The notes under the pieces were generated by a model. It worked only from the letters and a program-made list of their open reading frames with translations, was not told where the DNA came from and did no database searches. Source: a virus. Taken from it: 29,225 nucleotides of DNA. The stretch's first letter is position 1. Each line of letters opens with the position of its first letter. Below are positions 18,451 to 27,600 of this stretch, in pieces. A program made the translations under genes and the position numbers. Location: IMG/VR virus record IMGVR_UViG_3300010297_000058, positions 1 to 29,225 of that record, one strand, 5' to 3'.

Positions 18451-18888
18451 TTAATCTTTAGTACTTTGTTGATCAAATCGAAACAATAATTGCTCTGAAA
18501 TATTGTAAGGCAGATAGGATAATAAACAACTTACTTCAATACCTGATTCATAAGTATCAACAAATACATTCTCAACTTGAACTCTCGGATCATAGTTTAC
18601 AATATTTGTAACATTCTCTAATATAGCATCTCGCACATCATCAGTAAATGGTTCCCATAATAGATCCCAAATCACACATCCAAAATACGGATCACTTAGT
18701 TTTTCGCCACGTTGTATATGGAAATGATTGATAATGTCTTGTTTAATAAGCTCAAAATCATATAATGCAAATCCTTCGGTATTTTCGTTAATACTAGAAA
18801 ATCCTCTATAAGATCTTCCAACTGCTGATGGCGTTGGTTTACCTTGTACAGTAACTCTTTTGTATAGGTTTTTTTCTAATGAACTCAT
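18451..18888 (-). CDS. gp25: Baseplate wedge protein gp25-like (145 aa)
   Basis: Member of the GPW/gp25 family, a small wedge subunit found in nearly all contractile injection machines, which sits at the sheath end of the wedge and helps initiate sheath assembly. Visible hallmarks are FELIKQDIINHFHIQRGEKL (45-64) followed by DPYFGC, the WxxLxEPFTDDV segment (74-85), the core NYDPRV motif (98-103) that corresponds to the conserved EPR-type core, and a C-terminal GIEVSCLLSY strand. The length is close to T4 gp25 (132 aa). It starts at ATG 18888, with AAGG ten bases upstream and only 12 bases after the gp5 stop codon. gp25 next to gp6 is the T4 arrangement and supports the call. Confidence 0.93.
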   Translation of the reverse strand: MSSLEKNLYKRVTVQGKPTPSAVGRSYRGFSSINENTEGFALYDFELIKQDIINHFHIQRGEKLSDPYFGCVIWDLLWEPFTDDVRDAILENVTNIVNYDPRVQVENVFVDTYESGIEVSCLLSYLPYNISEQLLFRFDQQSTKD

Positions 18889-18900
18889 ACTGTATTTACC

Positions 18901-21864
18901 TTATGCAAATGCTGATCGAATACGAGTATTTTGCTGAGCTCTACCACTAGATATTTTAGAAGCCCATGTTGCTGTTTGATTATACCAAGAAAAGCCGCCG
19001 CCTCTGTCATTTCCAACAATATCTACGTGTATATTACTAGGCCAAGACATATAAGGTCTACCATTCTTTTTGTAGCCACCTACAGCACTACTTCCGCCGT
19101 ATTTAATAAACAGTCTTCCAAATTCTGCACCTAACGCAGTATTCCATAATATTTGATTTTCTGGACTTACTGAGTTTTCATAAATTCTAATATCAGCAGC
19201 AGATCCAAAATTGTGTCTAGGCGAACCCGTGCCTACTAATATGTCAGGTTCAGATGGATGTATCCAGCCTTTTTGACCGCCGATATACCCTTCCCAGCCG
19301 CCTTCTGATAGGCACTGATCTTTTGGCATTTGCCCGCCGCTAAAGATTTCTACTTTTACATCTAATTCTAGTGCAACTTTAATTAATAAATCTTCAAGTC
19401 GTTGTTCGCATCTAAGCCTGCGAGCCTTACCTTTACAATTATAGTATAACGGATCTCTGTTTACTCCTTCTTCACCGTACTTTACTTTGCCGTATGCTTT
19501 TCCAGTTCCCGAATATGGACGATAATCAGGATCAGTTGCAGGTGGAGTTTGTGAACTTGGTGTTCGATCAATCGGCATAGTATCAGCATCGTCGTTTTCG
19601 CCACTGTTAGGTATAGTACTGCTAGTAATATTACCGCCTGTGCCTAATACTCTGATAGAACTAGCAGATGATTTACCTTTATCAAACGCATCAGGAGAAA
19701 CAAACACATCAGTACTTGTAAGTGTACCAATCGATTCTCTGTCTGTTTTGTCTCTTTTAAATTCTACAGGGTTTAAATTCTCATGATGTGGCCAAGGCTC
19801 GTGCTGCGGTGCTCTTGGTACAATAGTTTGGTACGGAACTGGAGTAGGATTACCTGGAAATACATATGGAAGTGTATGAGTACTTAAAGGCGTAACGTTA
19901 CCATATCCTCCGCTATCTCCATTAGCCTTACCTCCATTATCTCCTCCAGATGATAATCCAGGACTTGCGTTTACTAACGCACCCGATGCAGTTTTATTAG
20001 GTAACGGTAACTTCGTATTTTTTGCTAACGCCGCAGGTATTGATGTTGGTGCTGATCCTGAAAAACTAAAACTATGCGAATTTAATTTTTGATCATCGTC
20101 GGATCCAGTATCAGACCATACACTGCCGGCAGTTGTTCCGTTAACACTACCTGCTGTTAGGGCTGAAACATCTGTTGTTAATTTAACTTGTAAATTTCCA
20201 TCAATATAACTATCAGTTGCTTTTATATTAACTAGACTAGATTCTATATCTAGTTCGCCTGTACTTTTATGATGAATTGTTCCTGCTGACAGATTGCTAA
20301 TCTTAGAAGTGTCAGCAGTTAATGTTTCGTTAACAATATTCTTTTGTGCAACATTTTGTATATCACCAACTATAGTTTTGTTTAATATATTTTGTCCAGC
20401 TGTTGTGTTTATAGTGTTACCAACTTTGGTGTTTATATCCTCGCCAATATTAAAGTTTGCAAATTCACCGTCTAAGTGATAAATTCCTTCTACAAAATCA
20501 TACATATTAGACCCAGATGTTCTATAAAAACTATTCGCTGACTTTAAATGTATGTCGCCTTCAGACTCTAAATAAATATGTTTTGCTTTAATACTTAATA
20601 TTTCATTTTGTGAGAAATTATTAGCGCCGCCTGCAGAAGTATTGTTATTACCTTTTACAGCAACATTGTAATCTCGTTCTGCAAGAATATTTGTATCGAA
20701 TAAACTTTCAATTTGCACTCGGCCACTTTCAATACCGGCTTCACTTGCCTTATAATCACTCCAACGTGCAGACGCTTTAACATTTACATTTCTACCTGCT
20801 TCCATATTGATATCACGTTCGGCAGTAAAATTCAAGTCAGTATCTGTCATTACCGAAATACTGTCTTGAGCATGTATATCTATTTTACCGTCTGACGATA
20901 ATTCAATCCAAGCAGTACCTCTTGAATTAGCAATATAGATTAAATCTTCTGAATTATGTAATAAAATCTGATGTCCGGTTCTAGTTCTAAAACGCATTAA
21001 TTCATTATGAGGAATAGTTTCGTCGCCTCCTTCTTCTAGTCGCTGTCTATTAATATATATAGGCGGTCCATCCTCAGCATGTGTTGCTCTTATTAACTTA
21101 TCGTCTCCGTCATCCATTACAAAACTACTACCACCGAGTCTATTAAACGGTACTTCAACGCCCCCGTCGGTTTCGCCATAATGAGATTTAGGACTACCCT
21201 GACGCTTATCCATCGGTCCTGGAGTAGAAAGTCCAAATACCATACTTGGTACTTCTCTTACTGCGCTTGTTGTAGTTGTTCCTCTTGCTTCGTCATCAAG
21301 TAATCCCTGAATCTGTAAAACACTTGTAAAATCTTTATTATATGGTCTAGCAAACTGTGACGGATTTGTCTTTTCACCTGTTTCAAACGCTTTATTATAT
21401 TCGCCTACAGGTAGTTTTTTACCTCTTAATTCTTTTGGAGTTCTTTCTGTAGTATTTTTTGTGCTAGGACGTCCGTCTGGTATTAAAAAATTCATATTTT
21501 GATCAGGTATACATCCAATCCAATAACCATTACTAGAATTTCCTTCTGCAAATATAACCAATACTCTAGTTCCATAATCTGGTGGAACTGCCCACATACC
21601 ATAACTTTTTTGAGAATTTTCAAAACCGTCTTTAGCCTTTAAATTATTTACTGGTGTTACTCCATAAAAAGGAGATAGGTATTTTACCTTTACTAGTTGT
21701 CCACTACGTTGCGGTGTATTACTGGCTGCATTATGTCGTAAAATTTCAACCTCTAACGACCCTTGATAATGAGGATCTAAATGGTTTATAATTATGGCTT
21801 CAAACGGGCCAGGGCCTCGTAGATTTGCATTTTTTAAAAGTCTAGTTCTTTTATAACTTAACAT
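18901..21864 (-). CDS. gp5: Baseplate central spike/hub gp5-like protein with C-terminal M15-type peptidase domain (987 aa)
   Basis: Spike protein at the tail tip, expected to be a trimer that pierces the outer envelope. Residues about 16-130 form the gp5-type OB-fold: GPFEAIIINHLD, GSLEVEILRH, SYGMWAVPPDYGTRVLVIFA and YWIGCIPDQNM. Residues about 295-560 are a VgrG/gp5-like beta-helix, with strands such as GTAWIELSSDGKIDIHAQDS and TAERDINMEAGRNVNVKASA. A Gly/Ser/Pro-rich linker follows (about 570-800). The C-terminal domain (about 805-975) has SGGQ (842-845), RHNFGSAADI (883-892) and HVDI (946-949). These give the HxxGxAxD plus later His pattern of M15/VanY-like zinc peptidases, with ligands His884, Asp891 and His946. 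T4 gp5 is 575 aa and carries a lysozyme between OB-fold and helix; no such lysozyme is visible here. A Glu three residues before the last His, common in M15, is Ser943. Peptidase activity is therefore likely but unproven. Confidence 0.85.
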   Translation of the reverse strand: MLSYKRTRLLKNANLRGPGPFEAIIINHLDPHYQGSLEVEILRHNAASNTPQRSGQLVKVKYLSPFYGVTPVNNLKAKDGFENSQKSYGMWAVPPDYGTRVLVIFAEGNSSNGYWIGCIPDQNMNFLIPDGRPSTKNTTERTPKELRGKKLPVGEYNKAFETGEKTNPSQFARPYNKDFTSVLQIQGLLDDEARGTTTTSAVREVPSMVFGLSTPGPMDKRQGSPKSHYGETDGGVEVPFNRLGGSSFVMDDGDDKLIRATHAEDGPPIYINRQRLEEGGDETIPHNELMRFRTRTGHQILLHNSEDLIYIANSRGTAWIELSSDGKIDIHAQDSISVMTDTDLNFTAERDINMEAGRNVNVKASARWSDYKASEAGIESGRVQIESLFDTNILAERDYNVAVKGNNNTSAGGANNFSQNEILSIKAKHIYLESEGDIHLKSANSFYRTSGSNMYDFVEGIYHLDGEFANFNIGEDINTKVGNTINTTAGQNILNKTIVGDIQNVAQKNIVNETLTADTSKISNLSAGTIHHKSTGELDIESSLVNIKATDSYIDGNLQVKLTTDVSALTAGSVNGTTAGSVWSDTGSDDDQKLNSHSFSFSGSAPTSIPAALAKNTKLPLPNKTASGALVNASPGLSSGGDNGGKANGDSGGYGNVTPLSTHTLPYVFPGNPTPVPYQTIVPRAPQHEPWPHHENLNPVEFKRDKTDRESIGTLTSTDVFVSPDAFDKGKSSASSIRVLGTGGNITSSTIPNSGENDDADTMPIDRTPSSQTPPATDPDYRPYSGTGKAYGKVKYGEEGVNRDPLYYNCKGKARRLRCEQRLEDLLIKVALELDVKVEIFSGGQMPKDQCLSEGGWEGYIGGQKGWIHPSEPDILVGTGSPRHNFGSAADIRIYENSVSPENQILWNTALGAEFGRLFIKYGGSSAVGGYKKNGRPYMSWPSNIHVDIVGNDRGGGFSWYNQTATWASKISSGRAQQNTRIRSAFA

Positions 21865-21889
21865 TTTTACTACCTATATTTGTCATTAT

Positions 21890-24649
21890 TTAAAATGTAA
21901 TTAATTCTGTTGTGCCATCTGCTCTTAATATTTCATAATTTATATATACATTTGATTCAGTAAGATAACCTGTAAACAAATCTCCTTCATTTAAATTATT
22001 TTCTACATCAGGAAAGTCTGCTGGTACATAAAAACCAGTTATTGTACGGCCTAGAGCATTTATTTGTGCTCTGCCATCGGAGTTAGTAGAAATACTAGAT
22101 ACTAATTCATCATAATCTGATGAAGTGAATCGAATGTTTTCTGCTAGACGCTTTTTAGCTTCAACTTTGTTGCTGTATGTGTTTCTTTTTATCTTTTCAA
22201 AAGAATTTTCCATAGCGCCAGAACCGTTATACATAAATTCATACCCTGGTTTAGTAACTATAACCTCTCCCGTGTTTGAATATGATATGTCAGTATCTTT
22301 AGGTGCTTCGCCTATTACTGCACCTGTTGTTGCATCGATAATTTGTCCGTCACTTTCTACTGTTTCGTAAGATGCTAAAGCTTCGAGGAATTCGTCGTCG
22401 TTTGCTGGAGGCAAATAACCTGATGACTGTTTCTTAGACACTATATCACGTTTCCATTCTGTAATTGAAGTGGAAGATCTACTAATAGTTTTTGTTGTTG
22501 GTAAAGGTTTTTCAGACAACCCTACGGTACCGGCTGGCCTGTTATTAAATGTTTCGCTATAATAAGAAACTGGATTAGACAAGTTTGTCTCAATAGTATT
22601 CTGTCTATCGGGTGAATAAAATTCGTCTTTAAATTTATCAGATCGTTTTTTTAAATTGTTAATATTCTCTATTTCCCTAGGATCATTTAGGTCAATTCCT
22701 TTTGTTGCAACATAAGTGTTTCTCATACTTGTAAGATCATATACACTAGATGCTTCTTTATAATAACTAGCAGTAATTTTAGCACCTATCGTAGGATCAT
22801 ATACAAGGTCAGGTGTTGATACTAAATCTATACCGATTTTGTCTGACATTTTTCTATAATTATCTTCTCCGGCTAAACCAATAAATCCTCTAGGTTTAAA
22901 TTTAGAGCCACCTAAGGATGTATAAATTTCATCAAAGAATAAATTAGGATCTTCTTTTATAGTATCTAAAGTTGAATCAGTGATGTTTTCTGCTAATGGT
23001 CCGTATTCATATCTTATTTGTTCATTTGAGAAACCTGCAACACTTTTAGTTGCGTTAGGATTCAATGCACTTTGGTGTTCTACCATTGCTATAATATTAG
23101 ATTTTACAGTATTATCTGTAATTCCTATATTTTCTAATTCTGAATTTATACTATTTGCCGAACTCAATGCTTGCCCTGTTGTTGTTACTGCAGGAAGTTG
23201 AGTTGTAGAGTCTATTACACCTCGGCCTCTTTCTTCAAAGCTAGGGTATCCTTTGTATATACTAGTAAAATTGTCTTCAACTTTATCTGCTTTGCCTATC
23301 GATTCGTTCTTTGACATATGGTTTGAATCAATTGTTCCGTTGTTTACTCTAAGATCTCTAACCATTCTTCCTAATCTAAAATCGTAGCGAGTGTAATGAG
23401 GTTCCATAGGCTTATATTCGTAAACATTACTATTAGCAGATGGCAACTCGAGCGATTTATTTGGATGAGCAGTTGTGCTGCGCCCTGCTGTCATAATATT
23501 ATTATTACCAGTAGCAAAATCTGTAGTACGTTTTAGACTAGCGCCACTTTCAGGATCAGCAACACTTGTTCCATCTGTGTTTATAACTGATTTAGTAATT
23601 TTTCCTGTGCCGCCGGTTCTAATATCTTTAAGAGCTTGTGTAAAATTAGAGCCTTTGTGTCCTACACCATTTATTCCGTCACCGTCGTAGAAACCCTGTC
23701 CTTTGGAAAGATTAGTATTTGGGATAGGAACTCCTTTATACTCTCCTACTGCTCCTTTTGATACATCAAACGGCACTGGTACACTTGCAAACTCCATAGC
23801 TAATTGTAGTTGAAAATCTTGATCTGATAATTTTCCAGCCTTCCATTTTTTTAGTTTTCGAAATCCTTCTAGTCTTATAATTATAAGAGCATCTTGCACT
23901 TCAGGAGTAAATCTAATAATATCTTTTTTATCGTTTAGTCCTGCATTCTTAATACAGTAATCTAGTGTTACTTTGATAAATTGATATCTGCCAACTGCTG
24001 ACGATTTACCTGGTTTACCTTCTCTACTGACTAATTCATTTTGTTTTTCTTTCACATCATCTAAGGTCATACTGCATAGTCGATTATCAGTTTCTCCCAT
24101 CCAATGCGCATTATAACCTAGAGGACCTGATTCGTATTTTGCAATTAAATCAAGTAACTTTTTATCTTGCTCAGTAATAGTAATGTACTCTTTGCTGTCT
24201 TCGTCTGCACTTTCAGATATGTCTGAAATTTTGTCTCTATTATTATATGTTTCCCCACTAGTAGATTGACTAGAAATCACACTTGTGCCATTGTTTAAGT
24301 TTATCTTTTTTGCGTTAAAGTCACCTATAATAGTTGCTTCGGGATATTGGTTCTTTATCTCTAGTGCCTTTTCTGTTGTAAGTTTAAGAGAGGCTCCTGC
24401 TTCCATAAAATCAGTAGCAGAAACAAGAGGTATAATTGTTGCTCCTTCTGCACTAGCTGCACTTTCAATTGCACTCTTATAAGAAGGTAACCCATTTTCA
24501 GGATCATCATTGGGCGGAACCACAACTATAGTTTCGTATCCTTTTAACTTTAAATCTTTAATAATTCTAGTAAGATTTTCGCCTGTGGTTGCAGCAGGTA
24601 AATTTTGATCATTATTGCCAATAGATATTATTGCAGTTTTTTTACTCAT
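21890..24649 (-). CDS. Multidomain tail-associated putative peptidoglycan hydrolase (SGNH-like, GH104-like and GH19-like domains; 919 aa)
   Basis: Placed between the hub-like protein and gp5, so probably a hub/tail-tip enzyme that opens the cell wall. Residues 5-115 resemble the second half of an SGNH hydrolase: GNND at 11-14 matches block III (GxND), but the nucleophile block is absent and no DxxH is seen. Residues about 160-300 resemble the lambda R-type lytic transglycosylase family (GH104): a probable catalytic Glu173 in KYESG, SSAVGRYQF (216-224), FTPEVQDALI (247-256) and a C-terminal FASVP like ASLP in lambda R. Residues about 505-635 resemble GH19: NIIAMVEHQSALNP (518-531), NEQIRYEYG (542-550), PRGFIGLAGEDNY (586-598) and GIDLVSTPDLVYDP (606-619). 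The position of the usual GH19 HES Glu is Gln526. The C-terminal third is unassigned. The start ATG overlaps the upstream stop codon by four bases (ATGA), implying translational coupling. Confidence 0.72.
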   Translation of the reverse strand: MSKKTAIISIGNNDQNLPAATTGENLTRIIKDLKLKGYETIVVVPPNDDPENGLPSYKSAIESAASAEGATIIPLVSATDFMEAGASLKLTTEKALEIKNQYPEATIIGDFNAKKINLNNGTSVISSQSTSGETYNNRDKISDISESADEDSKEYITITEQDKKLLDLIAKYESGPLGYNAHWMGETDNRLCSMTLDDVKEKQNELVSREGKPGKSSAVGRYQFIKVTLDYCIKNAGLNDKKDIIRFTPEVQDALIIIRLEGFRKLKKWKAGKLSDQDFQLQLAMEFASVPVPFDVSKGAVGEYKGVPIPNTNLSKGQGFYDGDGINGVGHKGSNFTQALKDIRTGGTGKITKSVINTDGTSVADPESGASLKRTTDFATGNNNIMTAGRSTTAHPNKSLELPSANSNVYEYKPMEPHYTRYDFRLGRMVRDLRVNNGTIDSNHMSKNESIGKADKVEDNFTSIYKGYPSFEERGRGVIDSTTQLPAVTTTGQALSSANSINSELENIGITDNTVKSNIIAMVEHQSALNPNATKSVAGFSNEQIRYEYGPLAENITDSTLDTIKEDPNLFFDEIYTSLGGSKFKPRGFIGLAGEDNYRKMSDKIGIDLVSTPDLVYDPTIGAKITASYYKEASSVYDLTSMRNTYVATKGIDLNDPREIENINNLKKRSDKFKDEFYSPDRQNTIETNLSNPVSYYSETFNNRPAGTVGLSEKPLPTTKTISRSSTSITEWKRDIVSKKQSSGYLPPANDDEFLEALASYETVESDGQIIDATTGAVIGEAPKDTDISYSNTGEVIVTKPGYEFMYNGSGAMENSFEKIKRNTYSNKVEAKKRLAENIRFTSSDYDELVSSISTNSDGRAQINALGRTITGFYVPADFPDVENNLNEGDLFTGYLTESNVYINYEILRADGTTELITF

Positions 24650-27600
24650 GGCTCGTCTGGCCTTCTCAATATAGTTCTACCACTTACGTCATTACCATCA
24701 GTTTGATTTTCTCGATAAAGGTTACCATAATAGTGTCCCGATGATCCTTCGCCTTCAGTAGTTTGATTAGCTCGTCTAATTAATTTTAAATTTTGTTTAA
24801 ACTCGCCGCCACTAAAACTATTTGACACCCCAAGTATTTGGAATAGTCCACTAAACGGTCTTACAAGCTCAGGCATATTCATTACAAAATTTCCCATTTC
24901 TTTAGGATAATCAATCGGTGTTTTAAAATTGATAATACATAGTACTTCGTTATTTAAATATTCAACAGTGCCATCCTTAGACACATTTGGTGATAAAAAT
25001 CCTGACTTATAATTTCCTTGATCTGTAGGTAGATAGAACGGATCTCCCCAAATTTCCATTGTAGCAGATATCATTTCTATTTCACTGTTAATAATTCTAT
25101 TATGAAAAGTTTCAGCAATACGTCTAGCAGTAGTTTTTGAATAACTGCCATTTAAAAATTGATGATCATTCCTTGCTATTAGAGATATAGCTCTTGAGTC
25201 ATAATCATCGTTATTTTCGGTTCCTGAATCATTTTCCGCTATCCGAGGATTGCTAACTATACCAGGTATTATTGATAATTTATTTGTGTTGTCATAACCA
25301 GATCCTACGTCACTAAGAACATTATTAACAAATGCATTATTAAAATTAATATTAAAATCTATAATATCTTCATTTTTTCCTGTATATATGTAATCATATT
25401 CTTTTACAGCAGAATCCTTTAACTTTTTTGTATTCATTGGAGATTCACCAGGTGCTAATGTCTTTGCTTCGTCTGGTAAATACGGATGTACACAATAAAC
25501 ATACGTCATTCTATGCCTACCAATAGATTTTTCGATATCTGTGTCATATTCAATAAAAACCATAGGCTCAATTATAAACCATTTCTTTTTACCGTCATTT
25601 GTTTTTTGTGGGGCTTTTTGACAATAGTCTGTATCTAACATTACATCTTCAATTATTTGTGTAATTTTTGATTGCTGAGGATACGTAAAAAGGTTAGAAG
25701 TTACGGCAGTTTCTAATTCTGCAGAATTCTGAAACATAATAGACTTTTCTTTTGCGGCGTTAGGATCGTTTGGTCCAACAGACACTGCTGCCGGTGAAGC
25801 ATTAGACGAATCATTAGATTTAGTAGGGTCTCCTAAAATTTTTGATCTACCTAGTTCGTTTACATTGTCTTCGTTCAGTCCCCATGCTCTTAAAGAACTA
25901 TATATCGGAGGAGCATTAAAAAATTTAACATCCGATTTTACTGTTGCAACTTTTTCTGGTGCATTAGGATTGTTATCTTGTCCGCCTCTTTCTGTTTGAT
26001 ATTGGTTTTCTGCATCTATCATTAGTGCATTAAGGTTTGTTTTAAAACCGTTATAATTATTATACGCCTGTATTACACTATCTTTCTTTTTAGGAAATAA
26101 AATTAAATATCTATCATATCCTTTTATTTTTTTAGATTCTTCTAGTTTTTCTATATGTTCATTAATATTTCTTGTTATACTTTTATTTGATGTTTCTAAT
26201 ACTTCTGCAGCAGTTCTTCCTGAAGCATTTACATCAGTTTTTATAGTATTAATAGAATCTTCAAAAGCTATTTCAGAGTATGCTACTGCTTTAACACTGT
26301 AAACGCTTCCTGATTCTGTAACGTCAAAATCTGTGTTTATTATCATAATAGGGATATATTTGTCAATTACGCCAGGAGCTTTTATTTTTTCGCCTGTCGG
26401 TCCGTATCCTTCAAATGATATTTTTAAACAAAAAGGTATTTTGTTAAAACTTGAATATTGCTTTTCTTCAGCAGTAATTTTTAATGCTTCTAAAAATTTA
26501 CCCATACTATAAGGTTCAGTTACTGTAAAATTTATAGTAGTTCCTAAAGATACTCCGGTTTTTGAATTTGGGGCAATTACACTGTCAATTTCCAAATCAT
26601 CTATAAAATACTCTGCGTGGCCTTTTAATTGTTCAACCTCAGCAGTAGTAAGTACTCGTCTATCTGTGCCGCCACCTGATCTAATTATTACACTTTCAAA
26701 TCCGTTAGTTTTATATTTTGATGCATTGTTATATTCTTCAGGAGATAAAACTCCTAAAGTAATTCTATAATTATATATACTATGTACTCTTAACGGATTT
26801 TTAAGTTTATTACCTTGCATAGGTATTCCGAGATTTGCAAGATCGTCAGTTATAGACATAGGGTCATTAAATAACTCTATAAACGAATCTGCACCTTCTA
26901 TAATATCAGTAAGTCCTGTAAAAAATTTATTACTTCTATCAATTTGTAAAAGGTCTGATAATGGCTGTTGTAAATTTCCTGTTAGATTAGATAATTGTCC
27001 TGCAAAATTTGAAATTTGACCGATTGTATTTGTAAGATTTGTTAGTTTTGCATTTTTTGAGCCAAAAACACCAGCAATATTATTAGCCGATATTAGTGCA
27101 TTATTAACATTAGAAAGATTAGATATGCTGCTGCCTGGTTTTAGATTTCCAAGGCTAGAATTAATACGATTTAAATTGCCTACGATAGAACTCGAACCTC
27201 CTAGAAGATTACCTGTTACACTATTAACTTGTTTTGAAAGATCATTGTTTAAGTTTACTCCTAGTATTCTAGCAGTATCAGAAAGTGGATTTTTTATTGC
27301 TCCAATGTTTCCTGCAAAATTTCCAGATAGTCCAGTTATCGAACTTATTTTACCAGCTGTTTCTAAAACACTAAGTCCAGATAACGACGTAGATAGTATA
27401 CTATCAAGAGCAGGTATTTTTCCTGCTATACTTCCAAGCCCACCACCGGTTGCTCGACTTAAAGAATTAAGACTTGCAATTGTACCACGCAATGCAGGAT
27501 TAATTGTACTAAGTGAATTAGAAATATTTGCAGCAACTTTATTTCGTTGAGGATCTAATGCTACAGTTGTTGCATCTGCAAAAGTAGTAATCGAATCTGT

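Noticed and set aside
18430-18458. Possible hairpin terminator between gp25 and gp6
   Set aside because: The inverted AATAA/TTATT arms are short, pure AT and lack a GC stem or following T-run; chance pairing in AT-rich sequence is more likely.
21865-21889. Gap between the lysozyme protein and gp5 as a promoter site
   Set aside because: It reads ATAATGACAAATATAGGTAGTAAAA on the minus strand; I see a modest ribosome binding site but no exact late octamer or sigma-70 pair.
21937-21944. Late-promoter-like octamer TATAAATT about 75 bases upstream of gp5
   Set aside because: One mismatch at the conserved last A and located inside the upstream coding region; near matches are expected by chance at this base composition.
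27125-27550. Plus-strand open frame of 141 codons, the longest antisense one
   Set aside because: Antisense to the repetitive Leu/Asn/Ser N-terminus of the hub-like protein; its length is explained by low stop-codon frequency opposite that biased composition.
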